From Benincasa hispida (lineage: Eukaryota > Streptophyta > Magnoliopsida > Cucurbitales > Cucurbitaceae), in contig NC_052355.1 of NCBI RefSeq assembly GCF_009727055.1, positions 50,237,691 to 50,301,690 on the forward strand: a DNA stretch of 64,000 nucleotides. Direction: 5' to 3'. The notes under the pieces were generated by a model that was not told the DNA's origin, searched no databases, and saw nothing but the letters and a program-made list of their open reading frames with translations. Position 1 is the stretch's first letter. Each line of letters starts with the position of its first letter. The position numbers were made by a program, and so were the translations under genes. Shown in pieces: positions 24,222-35,495 of the stretch.

Positions 24222-26625
24222 TGCTGGGTTGTATGTCCTAAAACTCATAGTTTTGTAAATAGTAAACACATATGAAGTTTATTCAGACAAGTGTTGTTGA
24301 TTGTTTAGTAACTCAAAATCCAATAAACTACGAACCCTTGGCTATTGTTATGAATACTTGGACTTTATGTGGAGACATAAACTAGATCAAGTTCGAGTAA
24401 AATAGCCTAAACCGTCTATATTACTTGGATTAGGTTGGGTACCTATTTCTAGAGATACTATCGAATACAACCCGCTTTATGATTGTTACAAATATTGTAA
24501 AGTGTCATAAACAATGTGATCGGTCCGTTCATGTAGAGAAATGTGAGCGGGGGTGTTCTACACGATGAGATTATGTAAGACAGACCACAAAATAATCAAT
24601 GTTACGTTTTAACACCGTTTACTATTAACACTGATTAATTTCACTTCTTGATAACCTAGAAAACTTGATTTGAATCCTGAGCTGTCTATGAACTCTTGTT
24701 TATTCGCGATTGTCCCTTGATCTGCAAAGGTGAGGGTAAGCCCAGCGTCGCTGCTTAATATGCCTCATATTTCAGGGATAAGACTGGGTAGATGGTTGGA
24801 GACATAGAATTTGCAAGATGGAATTCAATCCTACACATTTTAAGGATAGTAGAAAGGTTGTTCCCTTAAGGGTTGATCCCGGGTCTTGAACAAGGGGCCA
24901 CATCCTCTCATTGGTCTGAGAGGGAATAGATTTAGTGATTATAATCCTAAAAAAATTGTTCATTAGAGGGAAAGTGGTACTTAAGGAGAAAAGATGTAAC
25001 TTAGGGATATTTCGGTATTTAACTAGCTGAGGTTAAGAACAACCTGTGAAGGATCAACTTATTGATAACGGTTATATCAAATGGACACATAATATATCTA
25101 CAGTGAAGGGAGTGCAACTACAGGCTATATTGGACAGTCCTGTTAGTTAACGAATGTTGATTAACTAGGTTAAGAGTTTGACCGGTTAGTCTCGGATTAT
25201 TGGAGCCCATGGTCTGTAGGTCCATCGGGTCTCCTTGCTAGCTCAATATGGACAAAATTGAAGAACTAGGTAGAATAAGGATTTGAAATGTTCAAATTCA
25301 GTCTTAAGGGAAAATTGTATTTTATATGAGATATAATTTACAATTAAATAATTAATTAATTATTTATTTATTTTTTAGAGTATACTTGATCATTAGCATG
25401 AAAGTATTTTTTAAACTTGATTAAAGTGAATAATCAAAGTTAGGTGTCTTATTTAATATATGACATTAAATTTGTTTATTTTATTTAATTGAAATTGTTT
25501 TAATTAAATATTTTTCTAAAATTTGATTTTTTTCATTTCTTTATTAAAAAATTAGTTAGTGGAAAAATCCAATTGTTGGATTTTCCCACTAACTAAGTGG
25601 ACATTGAAGTGACATTTCCCAAGCTTGACACCTAGAGATTACATGCTAATGAAGTTTGAAGTGGAAGACATGGAGATGAGATTTTGCATGGAATTTGTCT
25701 ATAAATTGTCTTGTTTTTTAAATTGAAAAAGACTAATGATTCTTTGACAATTAACTTAAATGCTTCTACAAAATTCTATTTACTCTTCTACTTAATATAG
25801 TGAAATTCCCTTATTTTCACTAACATATCGGTCCCACAACCGTGTTCTTCAATAAGAGAATAACGTGATTTACCATTGGTGGTGTCGATCAAGCTCGGAG
25901 AGAAATATTGTGGTGGAGTCTTCAAAGGTTGTATTCTCTAACCCTTTGCACGCTTATTCTTATTTTTTAATGCAATTAGAATGTTGTCGATTTCATCACT
26001 TCCGCTATGCATGCTTCGTTTTAGTTCCATCAAATGGTATCAGAGCATGCTTATAATGTTCTATTGCATTTTGGTAGGTGTTAATTCATGTGATGAATGT
26101 TTGGTTGACTAAAGTGGATATATTACGGTTTTGGCATTAGTTTTCATTTAATTTCTTGTTGAAATTTGTAATTGCTCACATGTATATGAATTTTAATGTG
26201 TGGCAAAGGGTCTGTAAATTTGTTAGAGTCATTAGAGTCATTAGAGTCATTTTTAGGCTGTAATTGTTTGTTTATGGGAAAGAGGACAACATCAATTTGG
26301 AGAAGAAATCAGTGGAGAATCGTTTTCTAGCTCCCAGACCCGAATTTGTTGTTCCAGACTCAGAGATCCAAACCAGAAGTAGCGTCTGACCCGACCCGAT
26401 GATTCCACACGCGTGCGCCAGCTGTCTGTAGCGTCCGACCCATCTGCGCCCAGCCCGCCTGCTCTGCAATCGGGCTTCGTTAGCACCCATTCGCGTGCCT
26501 TCCTGTCTGCGACACGACTCGTCCATGCGTCTGACCTGGCCCGCCCGTGCACCCGCTTCGCAACCCGACTCGTGCCTATCGACCCGCGTGTCCTATGAGT
26601 TAACTTCGTGCGTGCGCGCGCCCCT
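24222..26625 (+). mobile_element. LF1 copia element E: 5' LTR, primer site, truncated body
   Basis: The LTR runs 24222-26032 (TGCTGGGTTGTATGTCC to GTTCCATCA), followed by two bases and the exact tRNA-iMet primer site TGGTATCAGAGC at 26035-26046. About 580 bp of leader or gag-proximal DNA follows, including a GC-rich block (26330-26620) of CGACCCG-type repeats. At about 26620-26630 the sequence switches straight to gypsy B gag on the other strand. The 3' part of E and the protease-RT-RNase H part of gypsy B are both gone. This is the only LF1 copy with an intact primer site, and it identifies LF1 as LTRs of a copia-like element (inference). Confidence 0.88.
26035..26046 (+). other. Primer-binding site (tRNA-iMet) of element E
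   Basis: TGGTATCAGAGC, complementary to the 3' end of initiator methionine tRNA, two bases after the LTR end CA. Confidence 0.95.
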
Positions 26626-27127
26626 TTTTGCCTCACAATAAGAAGTAGGGTAATACTTGTCTTCAAAAATCCTCCTAAACTCATCCCAAGTCATTTCTTA
26701 TGATCTATTCCTTCTAGAATCTATAACTCTCCACCATTGCTTTGCTCTTTTCTACAGCAGAAATACCGCTAACTTGACCTTATGGTCCTCAGGGCATCCT
26801 GTTACCTGGAAACATTTCTCTATCTGAATTAACCACGCCTTTAGATCTGTAGGGTCAATAGTACCCTCAAATGTAGTGGCACTTAGTGCCTTCATCCTCT
26901 CAATGCCATACTTTTTCTCAAGATCTATATGTATAGATCCTATGCTAGCTACCAGCCTCTGAGCAATCCTATCGGAGACTCCCCTCCATCTGAGGATCTG
27001 CTCTAACGTGAGGGGTACTAGACTCTCCCTCCAATGTAGCTTTCTATATTACTAGTTCTCTAATAGGATCCTGATCCCTTCAAGCTATGGAAGCTCTGAT
27101 AGGGTCACGATCCCTTTTAGCCATCTG
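26626..27127 (-). pseudogene. Gypsy B gag
   Basis: The minus-strand start ATGGCTAAAAGGGATCG lies at 27127. Further on, blocks such as CFQVTGCPEDHKVKLAVF, AKQWWRVIDSRR and TWDEFRRIFEDKYYPTSYC (ending near 26640) can be read in shifted frames. These are the capsid part of plant chromovirus gag. It is cut at the junction with element E before the zinc knuckle. Confidence 0.85.
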
Positions 27128-27245
27128 CCAAGTCAGTCAGTCACCTTCTCAAGCCTTGGTTCCTGTAACACATACATTATTAGGCTCATAACATCATTCA
27201 CATGCCCCTAGTCTAATGCATGATTCTATTTCCCAAAAATCTTAT

Positions 27246-27257
27246 GCTCTGATACCA
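27246..27257 (-). other. Primer-binding site (tRNA-iMet) of gypsy B
   Basis: On the minus strand TGGTATCAGAGC, separated by three bases (AGT) from the LTR end at 27261. It fixes the 5' LTR as the right one and the element as minus-strand. Confidence 0.95.
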
Positions 27258-27260
27258 ACT

Positions 27261-30200
27261 TATCACACCCTTTCTTGAATTACCCTCCTAATCTGAGAAG
27301 AAGTGTGAAAATAGTAATTGCTAACCCTTTTATGACAAACTACCAACATACTTCCATGAACCAACGCCCTTGGTACCTGATAAACAATTTATATCTTAGA
27401 ACATACCATTACCACATAGTCAACACAACTTAAACATATAGATTCTCGTACAACAGAACTCTTATTCACATATATTATAGTTAAAGGGTCTAGTAAATCT
27501 ATTTACAACAACCATAAAAACTCTACCCTGAATTCCCTTAGTACGAACATAAAACTCAAGCTTAACAAAGACATGATGAGCCATCTAAACATAAAATCCT
27601 CTTCATTCTTGAGAAGTGACTGACTGACAGGACTGCTAGGCCTCGGGATGTCGACTGCTACCTAGGGAGGAAAACATTAAAAAGGGTGAGCTAAAAACGT
27701 CCAGTGAGTGACTTCTTTTAAATAAATCATACTTTCATAACTTATGATATAAACATGTTTAGAACAAAACATTTACATTCACATTCCAGGGTTTGAAAAT
27801 AAAAATTTAAAAATATAAAATCATAGCACGGAAAACCCTAGATTAAAGCTCATCATCATTTCCTGTAAAATTTCTTTACTCCTTTGCCTGAATATGTGGG
27901 AGAGCCCTTTTGCTTAACCCCTAATAACCTTAGTTGAGAGAAAGCCTTTTTACTCGATCTCATCAACGTCAATAGCATAGATCTTACGTGCACGTAGAAC
28001 TGAGTAGGATCTTACTTACCTTATCATACCTTCGGTACCAATGCTCAGAAGTAGGTTTTACATATCAAACATACATGTTAACATCATAAAACAACATACT
28101 TATCATGGTTAGGTAGTCAGAAAATAACTCATTCTAATATTAAACATGGCATAAAACTTAATTGGAATACATGGAAGTTACAGTAAAAACTATCTTTAAA
28201 TCATCAACATGCATTCATATTCGACTCTCATTACTTAAAACATGCATTGGAACATCAAGATAAAAGTAACTAGCTTGATGTCTTAACTAGCTTCAAATGT
28301 CGTAACTAGCTTACCTTAAAATCCCAGCCTTTGATTCTTCTCCACAACTTGTAATTACCAATTCCTTTCAACTCGTCTACATAACCTAAGATCTTGAACA
28401 CTTGAAGAATTTCCTCAACCTTTAGCTCAATTCCATGGGAAATCTTCTCCCAGTAGCTTTGAATTAGCTTCCTCATAACTCAAGCTTCAAATCAATGGTA
28501 ACTCTTCTTCCTTAGCACCATTAAAATGCCCAAACTGAACTCTACACTTCAAACTTCCTTATATACTCAGCCTGCATGCTGACTAAACTTCCTTAAGTTG
28601 ACAGCTGGTGCACTAACTTCTTATCATGGCTTCTAAACACACCACTTAGCCCACTAATCAGGTGATTAAGTTAAATGCTTAAGTCCTTTACCAACACCCA
28701 AGTTGGCGTCCCAACTTGTCTTCCTCCTCAGTCGATGCATACCTCAGCTAACACCATACACCCTTGTTCACACGTCGCTAGCCAACACATACGTTGGCTT
28801 TACACTTAGACACCCGTGCTTAGGCCAGCTGCTCATAAACATCTCCCTTATCTTCTAATATGCCTCAGCGTCTACCATGCTTTCACCTAGGTAGACTTAA
28901 CTGCCCGCATACTATCCATCCTAGGCCTTCACTGGCCTCTAAAGGCCCTTGACGCACACCTTCTGTTATACTTAGCTAATTTCTACACTTAGGCTCTTAA
29001 GCTTATAGACGCTCATGTGCTCCTCACTTCTATGTTTTTTATTCTCTTCTAAGTGTTAGCTTTCTTATCTTGCCTGAGAGCACAACTTCTAGCACTTAGG
29101 CAAATTCCTACTTCCCTTTCAACTTGGCGTCACACCTACCTTCGCCTGTCTTAGCTTCCCCAAATTTTGTCTAAGTGATGACTGCTCTTTACTACCCGAG
29201 AACACTCCATTTCAAGACTTAGAAAGTTTTTTCTCATCTCTACCTCACAAGCATACTCATTATAACTTCCGTATTATTTTCACTACGAAAAATTGTTAGG
29301 GTTGATGCCCTAAATCTCGTAAGGTCCTTTAGTTTCTAATTTTATTGTACAAACATTTTATTTATGTAATAAAATATATGATGTTTTATTTCAAAATTAA
29401 TTGCATTAATCACAGACAGGTTATTTTGTAGCTTAGACATGTATGTAGAGGCATACAGGTGGATCATGTGTAAGTGATAACCTAAATAGTCTATAGTAGA
29501 TGGATAAGACTGAATACCTTATCCTGGTGACACTACGAGTATGGCTCATTTTGTGGATGTTACAATTGTTGTAAAGCGCTACAAATGATCTGATTTTGAT
29601 CATTCATGTGCAAACATGTAAGCATGGATATTCTATACAAAGGAGTTTGTATAAGACCGGACCACGAAATGTTTAATCTCATTATATGACGTCGTTTATA
29701 ATAAAGACTTACATTCCACCAAGATGACCATGGGTAACATGACCTGAATCTTGAGTGAGTTGTGAACTCCTGCTTATGAAGGCAGTCCTTTAATTTGTAT
29801 AGGTGACCGTGGCTAGATCGTTGACTCAACAAGCCTACCATTTTGGGGATTCGTCTGATTGGGAGCTTGTAATACAGTTACACAAGAAGGAATTCACTCA
29901 TTCCCCAATGTCGGGGTAAGTAGATAAATTTCTCCCTTAAGAGCTGATTCTAGGGCTTAAACAATGTGATGCCACACCCTCTCCTGGCTCGAGAGGGGTT
30001 TAGTCATAGTTGGACTATGATTTATTGTTCATTAGAGGGATCAGTGGTACTTAAGGAGTTAGATGTAACTATAGAGGCAAAACGGTAATTTTGGCCTAGC
30101 TGTACTTACGAGAAATTTATGAAGGGTCATCGTACTATTGACTGGTTATATCCAATGGACACAGAAATATATTTGTAGTGTGAAGAGTGTAGCTATTGGC

Positions 30201-31346
30201 CTATAGTGGATTGTTCGACAATTAACGGATGGTGAACAATTTAATTAAAGGAGTTTAATTAATAATTCACGTACTGTTGGAGCTTCAAGCTATAGGTCCA
30301 TGAGGTCCGCTCTGTAGCTCAACGAGAATTAATAAGAATCAATTTTCGAATTAATTTGAATTGTTCAAATTAATTGAGAGAATTAATTATATGATATAAT
30401 TAATTCAATCTAATTATATACAATATAATTACTATAATGTATTTGATACATTATAATATAAGGATTATTTGAGAGGAAATAAATATTTGAGTATAATTCA
30501 AATATTAATTATATGAATTTGATTCACATAATTAAATTTAATATGAATGGGATTTATATTAAATGTCATTGGTGAGAGAATAGAAACTATAGGTTATATT
30601 GTATAGAAACTATAGGTTATGTATTATATTTTATATAACATATAGTTTAATATATATTGTGTGATAAGGTAGTTATCATATAAATATATTAAATTGATTG
30701 ATGAAAATAAATTAATTTATTTTAATTTATTTTAAAAATCATTTTGGGAGGAAGTTGAACTCCCCCTCTTTTCTCTCTATTACGTGATAGTGAGATAGAA
30801 GAGAGTTGTTCTTCTTCCTAGTGTAGTTTCACAAACTGATGAGAGATCCACGTAAAAGTTCTGAAAAAAATCGGAATCCATCACTTCCTCCTCATCTCTC
30901 TCAAAATCCCTCTCTTCTAATATAGTTAGAGTCCATAAAACTCTTGGATTCTCATCTAGAGAATAAAGAAGTGTGGTGTCCTCATTGACGTTTAGAGGGT
31001 TCGAGTTTGTACGTGATAAGATTCGAATAAGGAATCTCGTGAAGAAAGGTTCTTTAAGGGTAAGGTTTCTTAAACTTTTTTTTTCCTTTTATGTATTCTA
31101 TGTCTTAAAGCATGTTGCAATTATCTTTTAAATGCATAATCTGTATGTTTTTTGCTGTAAAATTTATGTTTTGTAAATTTTGGGTTTGGGTCAGATCCCA
31201 TGTTCCGCTCAAGGACCTTCAACAGTTCTTTCACAAACATTATAACTACTTAATTACAAGAATTAAAAGACATAATAGGGTAATTAAGCCCGTAATTAAG
31301 GGGACTTAGATATGATTAACTAGTAGAACAGGTTTAGGGATTTACA
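27261..31346 (-). repeat. 5' LTR of gypsy B, split by an LF1 LTR
   Basis: About 2.14 kb after removal of the 29294-31235 insertion. It is collinear with the left LTR but lacks about 500 bp near 28290. Its outer end ATTTACA is followed by the TSD copy TTATT. Confidence 0.92.
29294..31235 (+). mobile_element. Solo LTR of family LF1 in the right LTR of gypsy B
   Basis: About 1942 bp, starting TGTTAGGGTTGATGCCC and ending near TTCTTTCACA. The flanks AAAAT and AACAT are a likely TSD with one mismatch. The uninterrupted site is seen in the sister LTR near 19463 (CACTACTAAAAATGTCATAAC). There is no primer site or coding region next to it. The right end could be two bases earlier. Confidence 0.88.
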
Positions 31347-31536
31347 TTATTAATTTAAATTTTATCCTTCCAGGCAAAATAATATTTGCTTTTCTAAAAC
31401 CTTCAATCAAGTTTGCAGAACATGGTATTGTATTTACTTTTGCTTTGAGCATTGTTATTTTGGAAAAGTATTTTTTATTTGTAAGTATTGTGTGTGTCAT
31501 TGCACTATCTATTAGACATAGACCTTCTTTACTCAT
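31347..31536 (-). pseudogene. Copia A protease
   Basis: The minus-strand frame contains LIDSAMTHTILTNKKYF, with the aspartic protease active-site Asp-Ser of copia elements, then EGFRKANIILPGR. It stops exactly at the gypsy B insertion; the continuation is at 14957 and below. Confidence 0.9.
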
Positions 31537-31689
31537 TTTTTAATCACCCAACATATGAAAATGATCCATGTTTCTTCATTAAAAGAAAATAATTATAATA
31601 AGAAAAAACAACACTTAAAATATACAAAAGTTAACATTTACTTAAAAAAATGAAGATAGATAAAAGAAAACAACATTAAGTCTAAATAT

Positions 31690-32660
31690 TCTCAAAGTCA
31701 AAAGAAACACTTTATGTTCCATCAACCGTGTCAATCTTCTCTTCAAGGTTTGCTTCTACATTTTCCCTTAGGGAGGCTTGATAGAAATCAACTAAGTGTT
31801 TTGACATATGACGGTACGTGACCAATGCCCAGTCATTCCGCATCGAAAACATTTAATTTCAACACTCTTTGAACTCTTACCTTGTAGAATTTTTCTTTTA
31901 TGATCATCATTTTGTGTGGTTCTTTTGAAATTTGAATGATTAGAACGACCACCATGAAAATAATAATTATTTCTTCCTCTACTATGATCACAACCTCGAC
32001 CATGACCACAATCTCGACCATAATTATTAACATTCACAACATTCACTTCAGGGAGCGGTGTTGTTCCAATTGGTCGAGATTTGTGGTTCTTTATCAATAA
32101 CTCATTATTTTGTTCGGTCATGAGAAAACATGAAATTAGTTCAGAATATTGTTTAAAACCTTTCTCTCGATATTGTTGCTGCAAGAGCATATTCAAGACA
32201 TGAAATGTAGAAAATGTCTTATCTAACATATCAATATCAATAATTTTCTCTCCACATAACAACAATTTTGAATTGATTTTAAATAATGCAGAATTGTAAT
32301 CACTTACTGATTTAAAATCTTGTAGTCTTAAATGTATCCACTCATAACGAGCTTTAGGAAGAATAACTATTTTTTATGATTATACTTTTCTTTCAAATTT
32401 TCCCACAAGATACGAAGATCTTTTATTTTAAGATTCTCCATTTTCAATCCCTCGTGGAGATGATGACGAAGAAAAATCATAGTTTTTGTTTTGTCTTGAT
32501 TAGATGTCGTATTTTCTTCTTTAATTGTTTCTCCCAAGTTCATAACATCCAGGTGGATTTCGGCATCGAACACCCATGACAAATACTTATTATCATTAAT
32601 ATTAAGAACTGCGAATTCTAATTTCGTAAGGTTTGTCATGACAATACTATCACAAAACAT
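31690..32660 (-). pseudogene. Copia A gag
   Basis: 32660-32367 is the N-terminal part (MTNLTKLEFAVLNIN, KYLSWVFDAEIHLD). After a frameshift, 32265-31792 continues through the capsid and an Arg/Gly/His-rich stretch to a CCHC knuckle (CFRCGMTGHWS) near 31835. A further shift follows and the frame runs on to about 31725. The last cysteine of the knuckle is out of register because of the second shift. Gag would coat the element RNA in the virus-like particle; this copy cannot make it whole. Confidence 0.9.
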
Positions 32661-32769
32661 TGTATTTATATTAGAAATTTAATATTGTACTAAATATGCA
32701 AAAAAAAATTATTAATTATAATAAAAAGATAAAGACGACCTTCTTTAGCAATGGAAGCGACAAGATCTC

Positions 32770-32783
32770 GTACTGATAACATC
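32770..32783 (-). other. Decayed primer-binding site of copia A
   Basis: On the minus strand TGTTATCAGTACGAG, close to TGGTATCAGAGC with three changes in twelve. It lies beside the right LTR. Confidence 0.65.
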
Positions 32784-32784
32784 T

Positions 32785-33143
32785 TGTGAAATTGAGGGGC
32801 ACAACGAAGCATAATGTGAACACGGATATGGAGAAAATATAATATAATAATATATAAATATAATAATAAATATAATATAATATAATATAATAATAAACTA
32901 AAATTATAATAAATGGATAATATGAAAATTTGAGTGAAATTTTGATGTGAAATAACTCACCAATATGTGTGCTTTTTCAAGATCTACCAAATGCCACTAT
33001 TTATTGGCAAAGTGGCAAGTAAGATATAGTCTTACATGGACACTAAATATGAATAACTACACGACACATTGACAACATGAAGATTGACATATGACTTTTA
33101 GAACACTAAGCATTAGACATCTATTTTTATAATATTTATAATA
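32785..33143 (-). repeat. 5' LTR of copia A
   Basis: 359 bp, paired with 11200-11538. It starts TGTGAAATTGAGG (plus-strand view) and ends TTTATAATA. Confidence 0.9.
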
Positions 33144-33238
33144 TATACCATAATTTTAGATTATTCTCTTTCATAATATTAGGTGGGTAGAGATTCAAAA
33201 TTACACTTTAAGAAATTGAAATCCAAAGATCAATTTAC

Positions 33239-33269
<31 letters not shown>

Positions 33270-33602
33270 TGAAATCCAATGATCATTACATATTTTTCCC
33301 ACGTATTAGAAATTAAGGGACAAAAGTCTATAAATATTTTTTTAATTCATCAATTGCAAGAGTGAAAAATGAGTTATCAACTTTTAGGGTGGTGGTTGTT
33401 CTCGGATTATGTTTGAATTGACGCGAAAGTCAATACTCGGCAATAATAAAAATAACAAGAAGACCATATCATATCACCTTATTGAACAACTCATCAAATC
33501 AATGAGTATGATAATACATTTACTATTTCATCATATCATGTTGTAAATTGTAAATTGTAATACAATAGTAACCTTCACAGAATTGCTTTTTCTCCAAGTC
33601 CT
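33144..33602. other. Spacer and KCR 3' flank
   Basis: It contains an AT microsatellite at 33239-33264 and, near 33540-33600, the 3' untranslated part of the reductase gene (repeats of TTGTAAATTG). Nothing else was recognised. Confidence 0.6.
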
Positions 33603-35495
33603 TCAATCTTGTTTGCAATCTTCAATCCCTTTCATGGCGTCGGATCCCCTCCTCTGCAAGCCAATGGACAACCGCCAGGCGTCAAGCGTCGCCTCGGGAA
33701 GCAGGCAAGCGAAACACCATTGGAGCGAGTGAGCCCAGTAAGGGGTGCACCGTGGCTCGTATCCAATTCTGCGAATTGAAGCTTTCACGTAGTCATCAGC
33801 CGATGGAATGAACAGCGACGCTCTACTCACCGACGCCACTCTCGACGCCATTTCGGTTGCCACATACAATGGCACCTGGATTATTTATTTCACAAAAAAA
33901 AATTCAGCTCTGAGCCTGAGTTTTGTAACAAAAGGGAGTTCTTGTTTTACCAACCTGACATTGCACATCAATTCCCCAATCTTTGTATTCCACGTGTAGA
34001 GATCTTGAGAGTTGGTCTACATACCTGAAAAAGAAAGAAAAAGAAAAAGAAAGAAAAAAGAACCTGATTCTGTCATCAACATAATCAGAAAAGTGAAGGT
34101 TTTTAACTTATAAGTGGAAGTTGGGAATCCATTTGTGGATGGAAAAATGAGTTTGGGTTTCATTAAATATGTATGGCTGCAGAAGCAAAAGAAGCTGATT
34201 TTACAGATAACTTTTGCCCACAGCATTTTCTTTAAACATAAATCAATCCCACTGCCGAAACCTTTTCAACTGTACCTGTACCTTTTTAAATCTCAAAATG
34301 CAGAGGAAAAGTCAATAGTTTCTCAAAAATTAATTAGGAACTATGGAAGAAGGGAACATGGAATTGATAGACTAAAATGGGAGGCCTCAATGAAATAAGC
34401 TTTGAAAACAAATGTGTTTTAGGCCTTTTGCTTATGTCACCCATGAACGAGATCTCATGGGAGCGTTAGGCTCTCGCACGCGTTTTGGAATCAAATGGGT
34501 ACTTTCACATGTGGTTGATGTCAATAGAAGATCATTTTCATACATTTTTTAACTTTGAGCCAAATTTTAGTGGGACTCTTAAAAGGGGGTCATCCGTACA
34601 AATTTTCCAAGAAGACATGGCAATTACTAAGGCATGGGGTTGGTGACGGAGGAACATCTCAGTAAACAGTTCTTCTTTTAGGAAGAGAGAGAGAGAGATG
34701 GACCTTTCCCCTCAAACTTTCTTGATTTTCTTTTCCACTTTCTCCCCACCATGATTATGAAGTACCTTTAACTTACGGTAAAAGAAGAAGAACAACAACA
34801 TGAACAAGAAAATAAATTAAGAACGTTGGGAACTTGATTACATACGCTTTTGTAGCAGCATAGATTGCATAGAGCGGATGAGAAGGAACAATAACAGCAG
34901 CTCCAGAGCCAATATTCACAATAGCACCTTTGTTCTTCTTAATCATCTTCGGCAAAACAGCTTTGGTAACCCAAGTAGTACCCTTCACATTCACTTTAAA
35001 AACATTCATCCAAACTTTCTCATCCACTTCATGGAAAAAGCTGGCGTTTGGATATGTAATCCCCACGTTGTTTATTAGAATCCCGACGTCCAAATCTTCA
35101 ATCACCTCCTTAATCTCTGCAATACCAGCACTAATATCGTCGTCTGTAAAGTCCAATTCAATGATCTTTACCTTTGTATCAGGAAACTCGGATTGGATAT
35201 CCTTAGAAACTGCCTTAAGTTTGGTGGAGCTTCTGCTCACCAGTATAACGTTGAGCCCGGCTCTGGCCAGCTGATAGGCAAACGACTTTCCAATGCCGTC
35301 AGTGGCACCGGTGATTACTCCCCAAGAGCCATAGTACCTCAGATCCTTGGAGGGTCTGAGAAAGGCTCGGAAGACCCATTGGACAACAGTGCTGGAGTGC
35401 CGGAGAATGGTGAAGAAACCAAGCAAGGAGAGGATGAGAAGCCAAACGGGCTGAGTAGAGAGTACCAGAAAGAATGTCTCTTTCATTTTGTGCAT
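33603..35495 (-). CDS. KCR1: Very-long-chain 3-ketoacyl-CoA reductase (KCR-like)
   Basis: An ER short-chain dehydrogenase that reduces 3-ketoacyl-CoA with NADPH, the second step of fatty-acid elongation for waxes, suberin and sphingolipids. Three exons on the minus strand: 35495-34846, 34024-33955 and 33875-33603. The donors are GTATGT and GTTGGT and the acceptors end in CAG; together they give 330 codons without a stop. An N-terminal hydrophobic segment (residues about 12-30) is followed by RYYGSWGVITGATDGIGKS (Rossmann TGxxxGIG), LINNVG, the catalytic serine region GSGAAVIV and YAATK, where Tyr and Lys are catalytic. The C-terminus reads GYEPRCTPYWAHSLQW and ends CKQD. The first Met is taken; a second is three codons on. 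It could be the KCR2-type paralogue instead of KCR1. A GA-rich tract lies upstream at 35570-35584. Confidence 0.92.

Larger units (their letters stand above)
14958..31346 (-). mobile_element. Ty3/gypsy chromodomain retrotransposon B, inserted in copia A
   Basis: The two LTRs start TGTCACACC/TATCACACC and end ATTTACA on the plus strand. The flanks are TTACT (14953-14957) and TTATT (31347-31351), a 5-bp TSD with one transition. On the minus strand there is a tRNA-iMet primer site (27246-27257), then gag, integrase zinc region, integrase core, chromodomain and a purine tract (AAAGGGAAGG, near 19580-19592). Protease, RT and RNase H are missing. The element carries five later LTR insertions. Confidence 0.95.
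11200..33143 (-). mobile_element. Ty1/copia retrotransposon A, outermost layer of the nest
   Basis: LTRs lie at 11200-11538 and 32785-33143. Between them, read on the minus strand, come gag, protease, integrase, reverse transcriptase and RNase H in copia order. The body is split after the protease by gypsy element B (14958-31346). Without that insertion copia A would be about 5.6 kb, normal for the family. The frames have many stops and shifts, so it is dead. The bases flanking the two LTRs (ACTTT and TATAC) do not match, so the original TSD is lost or an end was altered. Confidence 0.93.

Noticed and set aside
26035..26050. Possible tRNA-Met gene
   Set aside because: Only the 12-base complement to the tRNA 3' end is present, next to an LTR end, so it is a primer site.
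26272..26684. 84- and 130-codon minus frames and a 61-codon plus frame
   Set aside because: All lie over the GC-rich leader of element E and across the E/gypsy junction. Several frames are open at once because of high GC.
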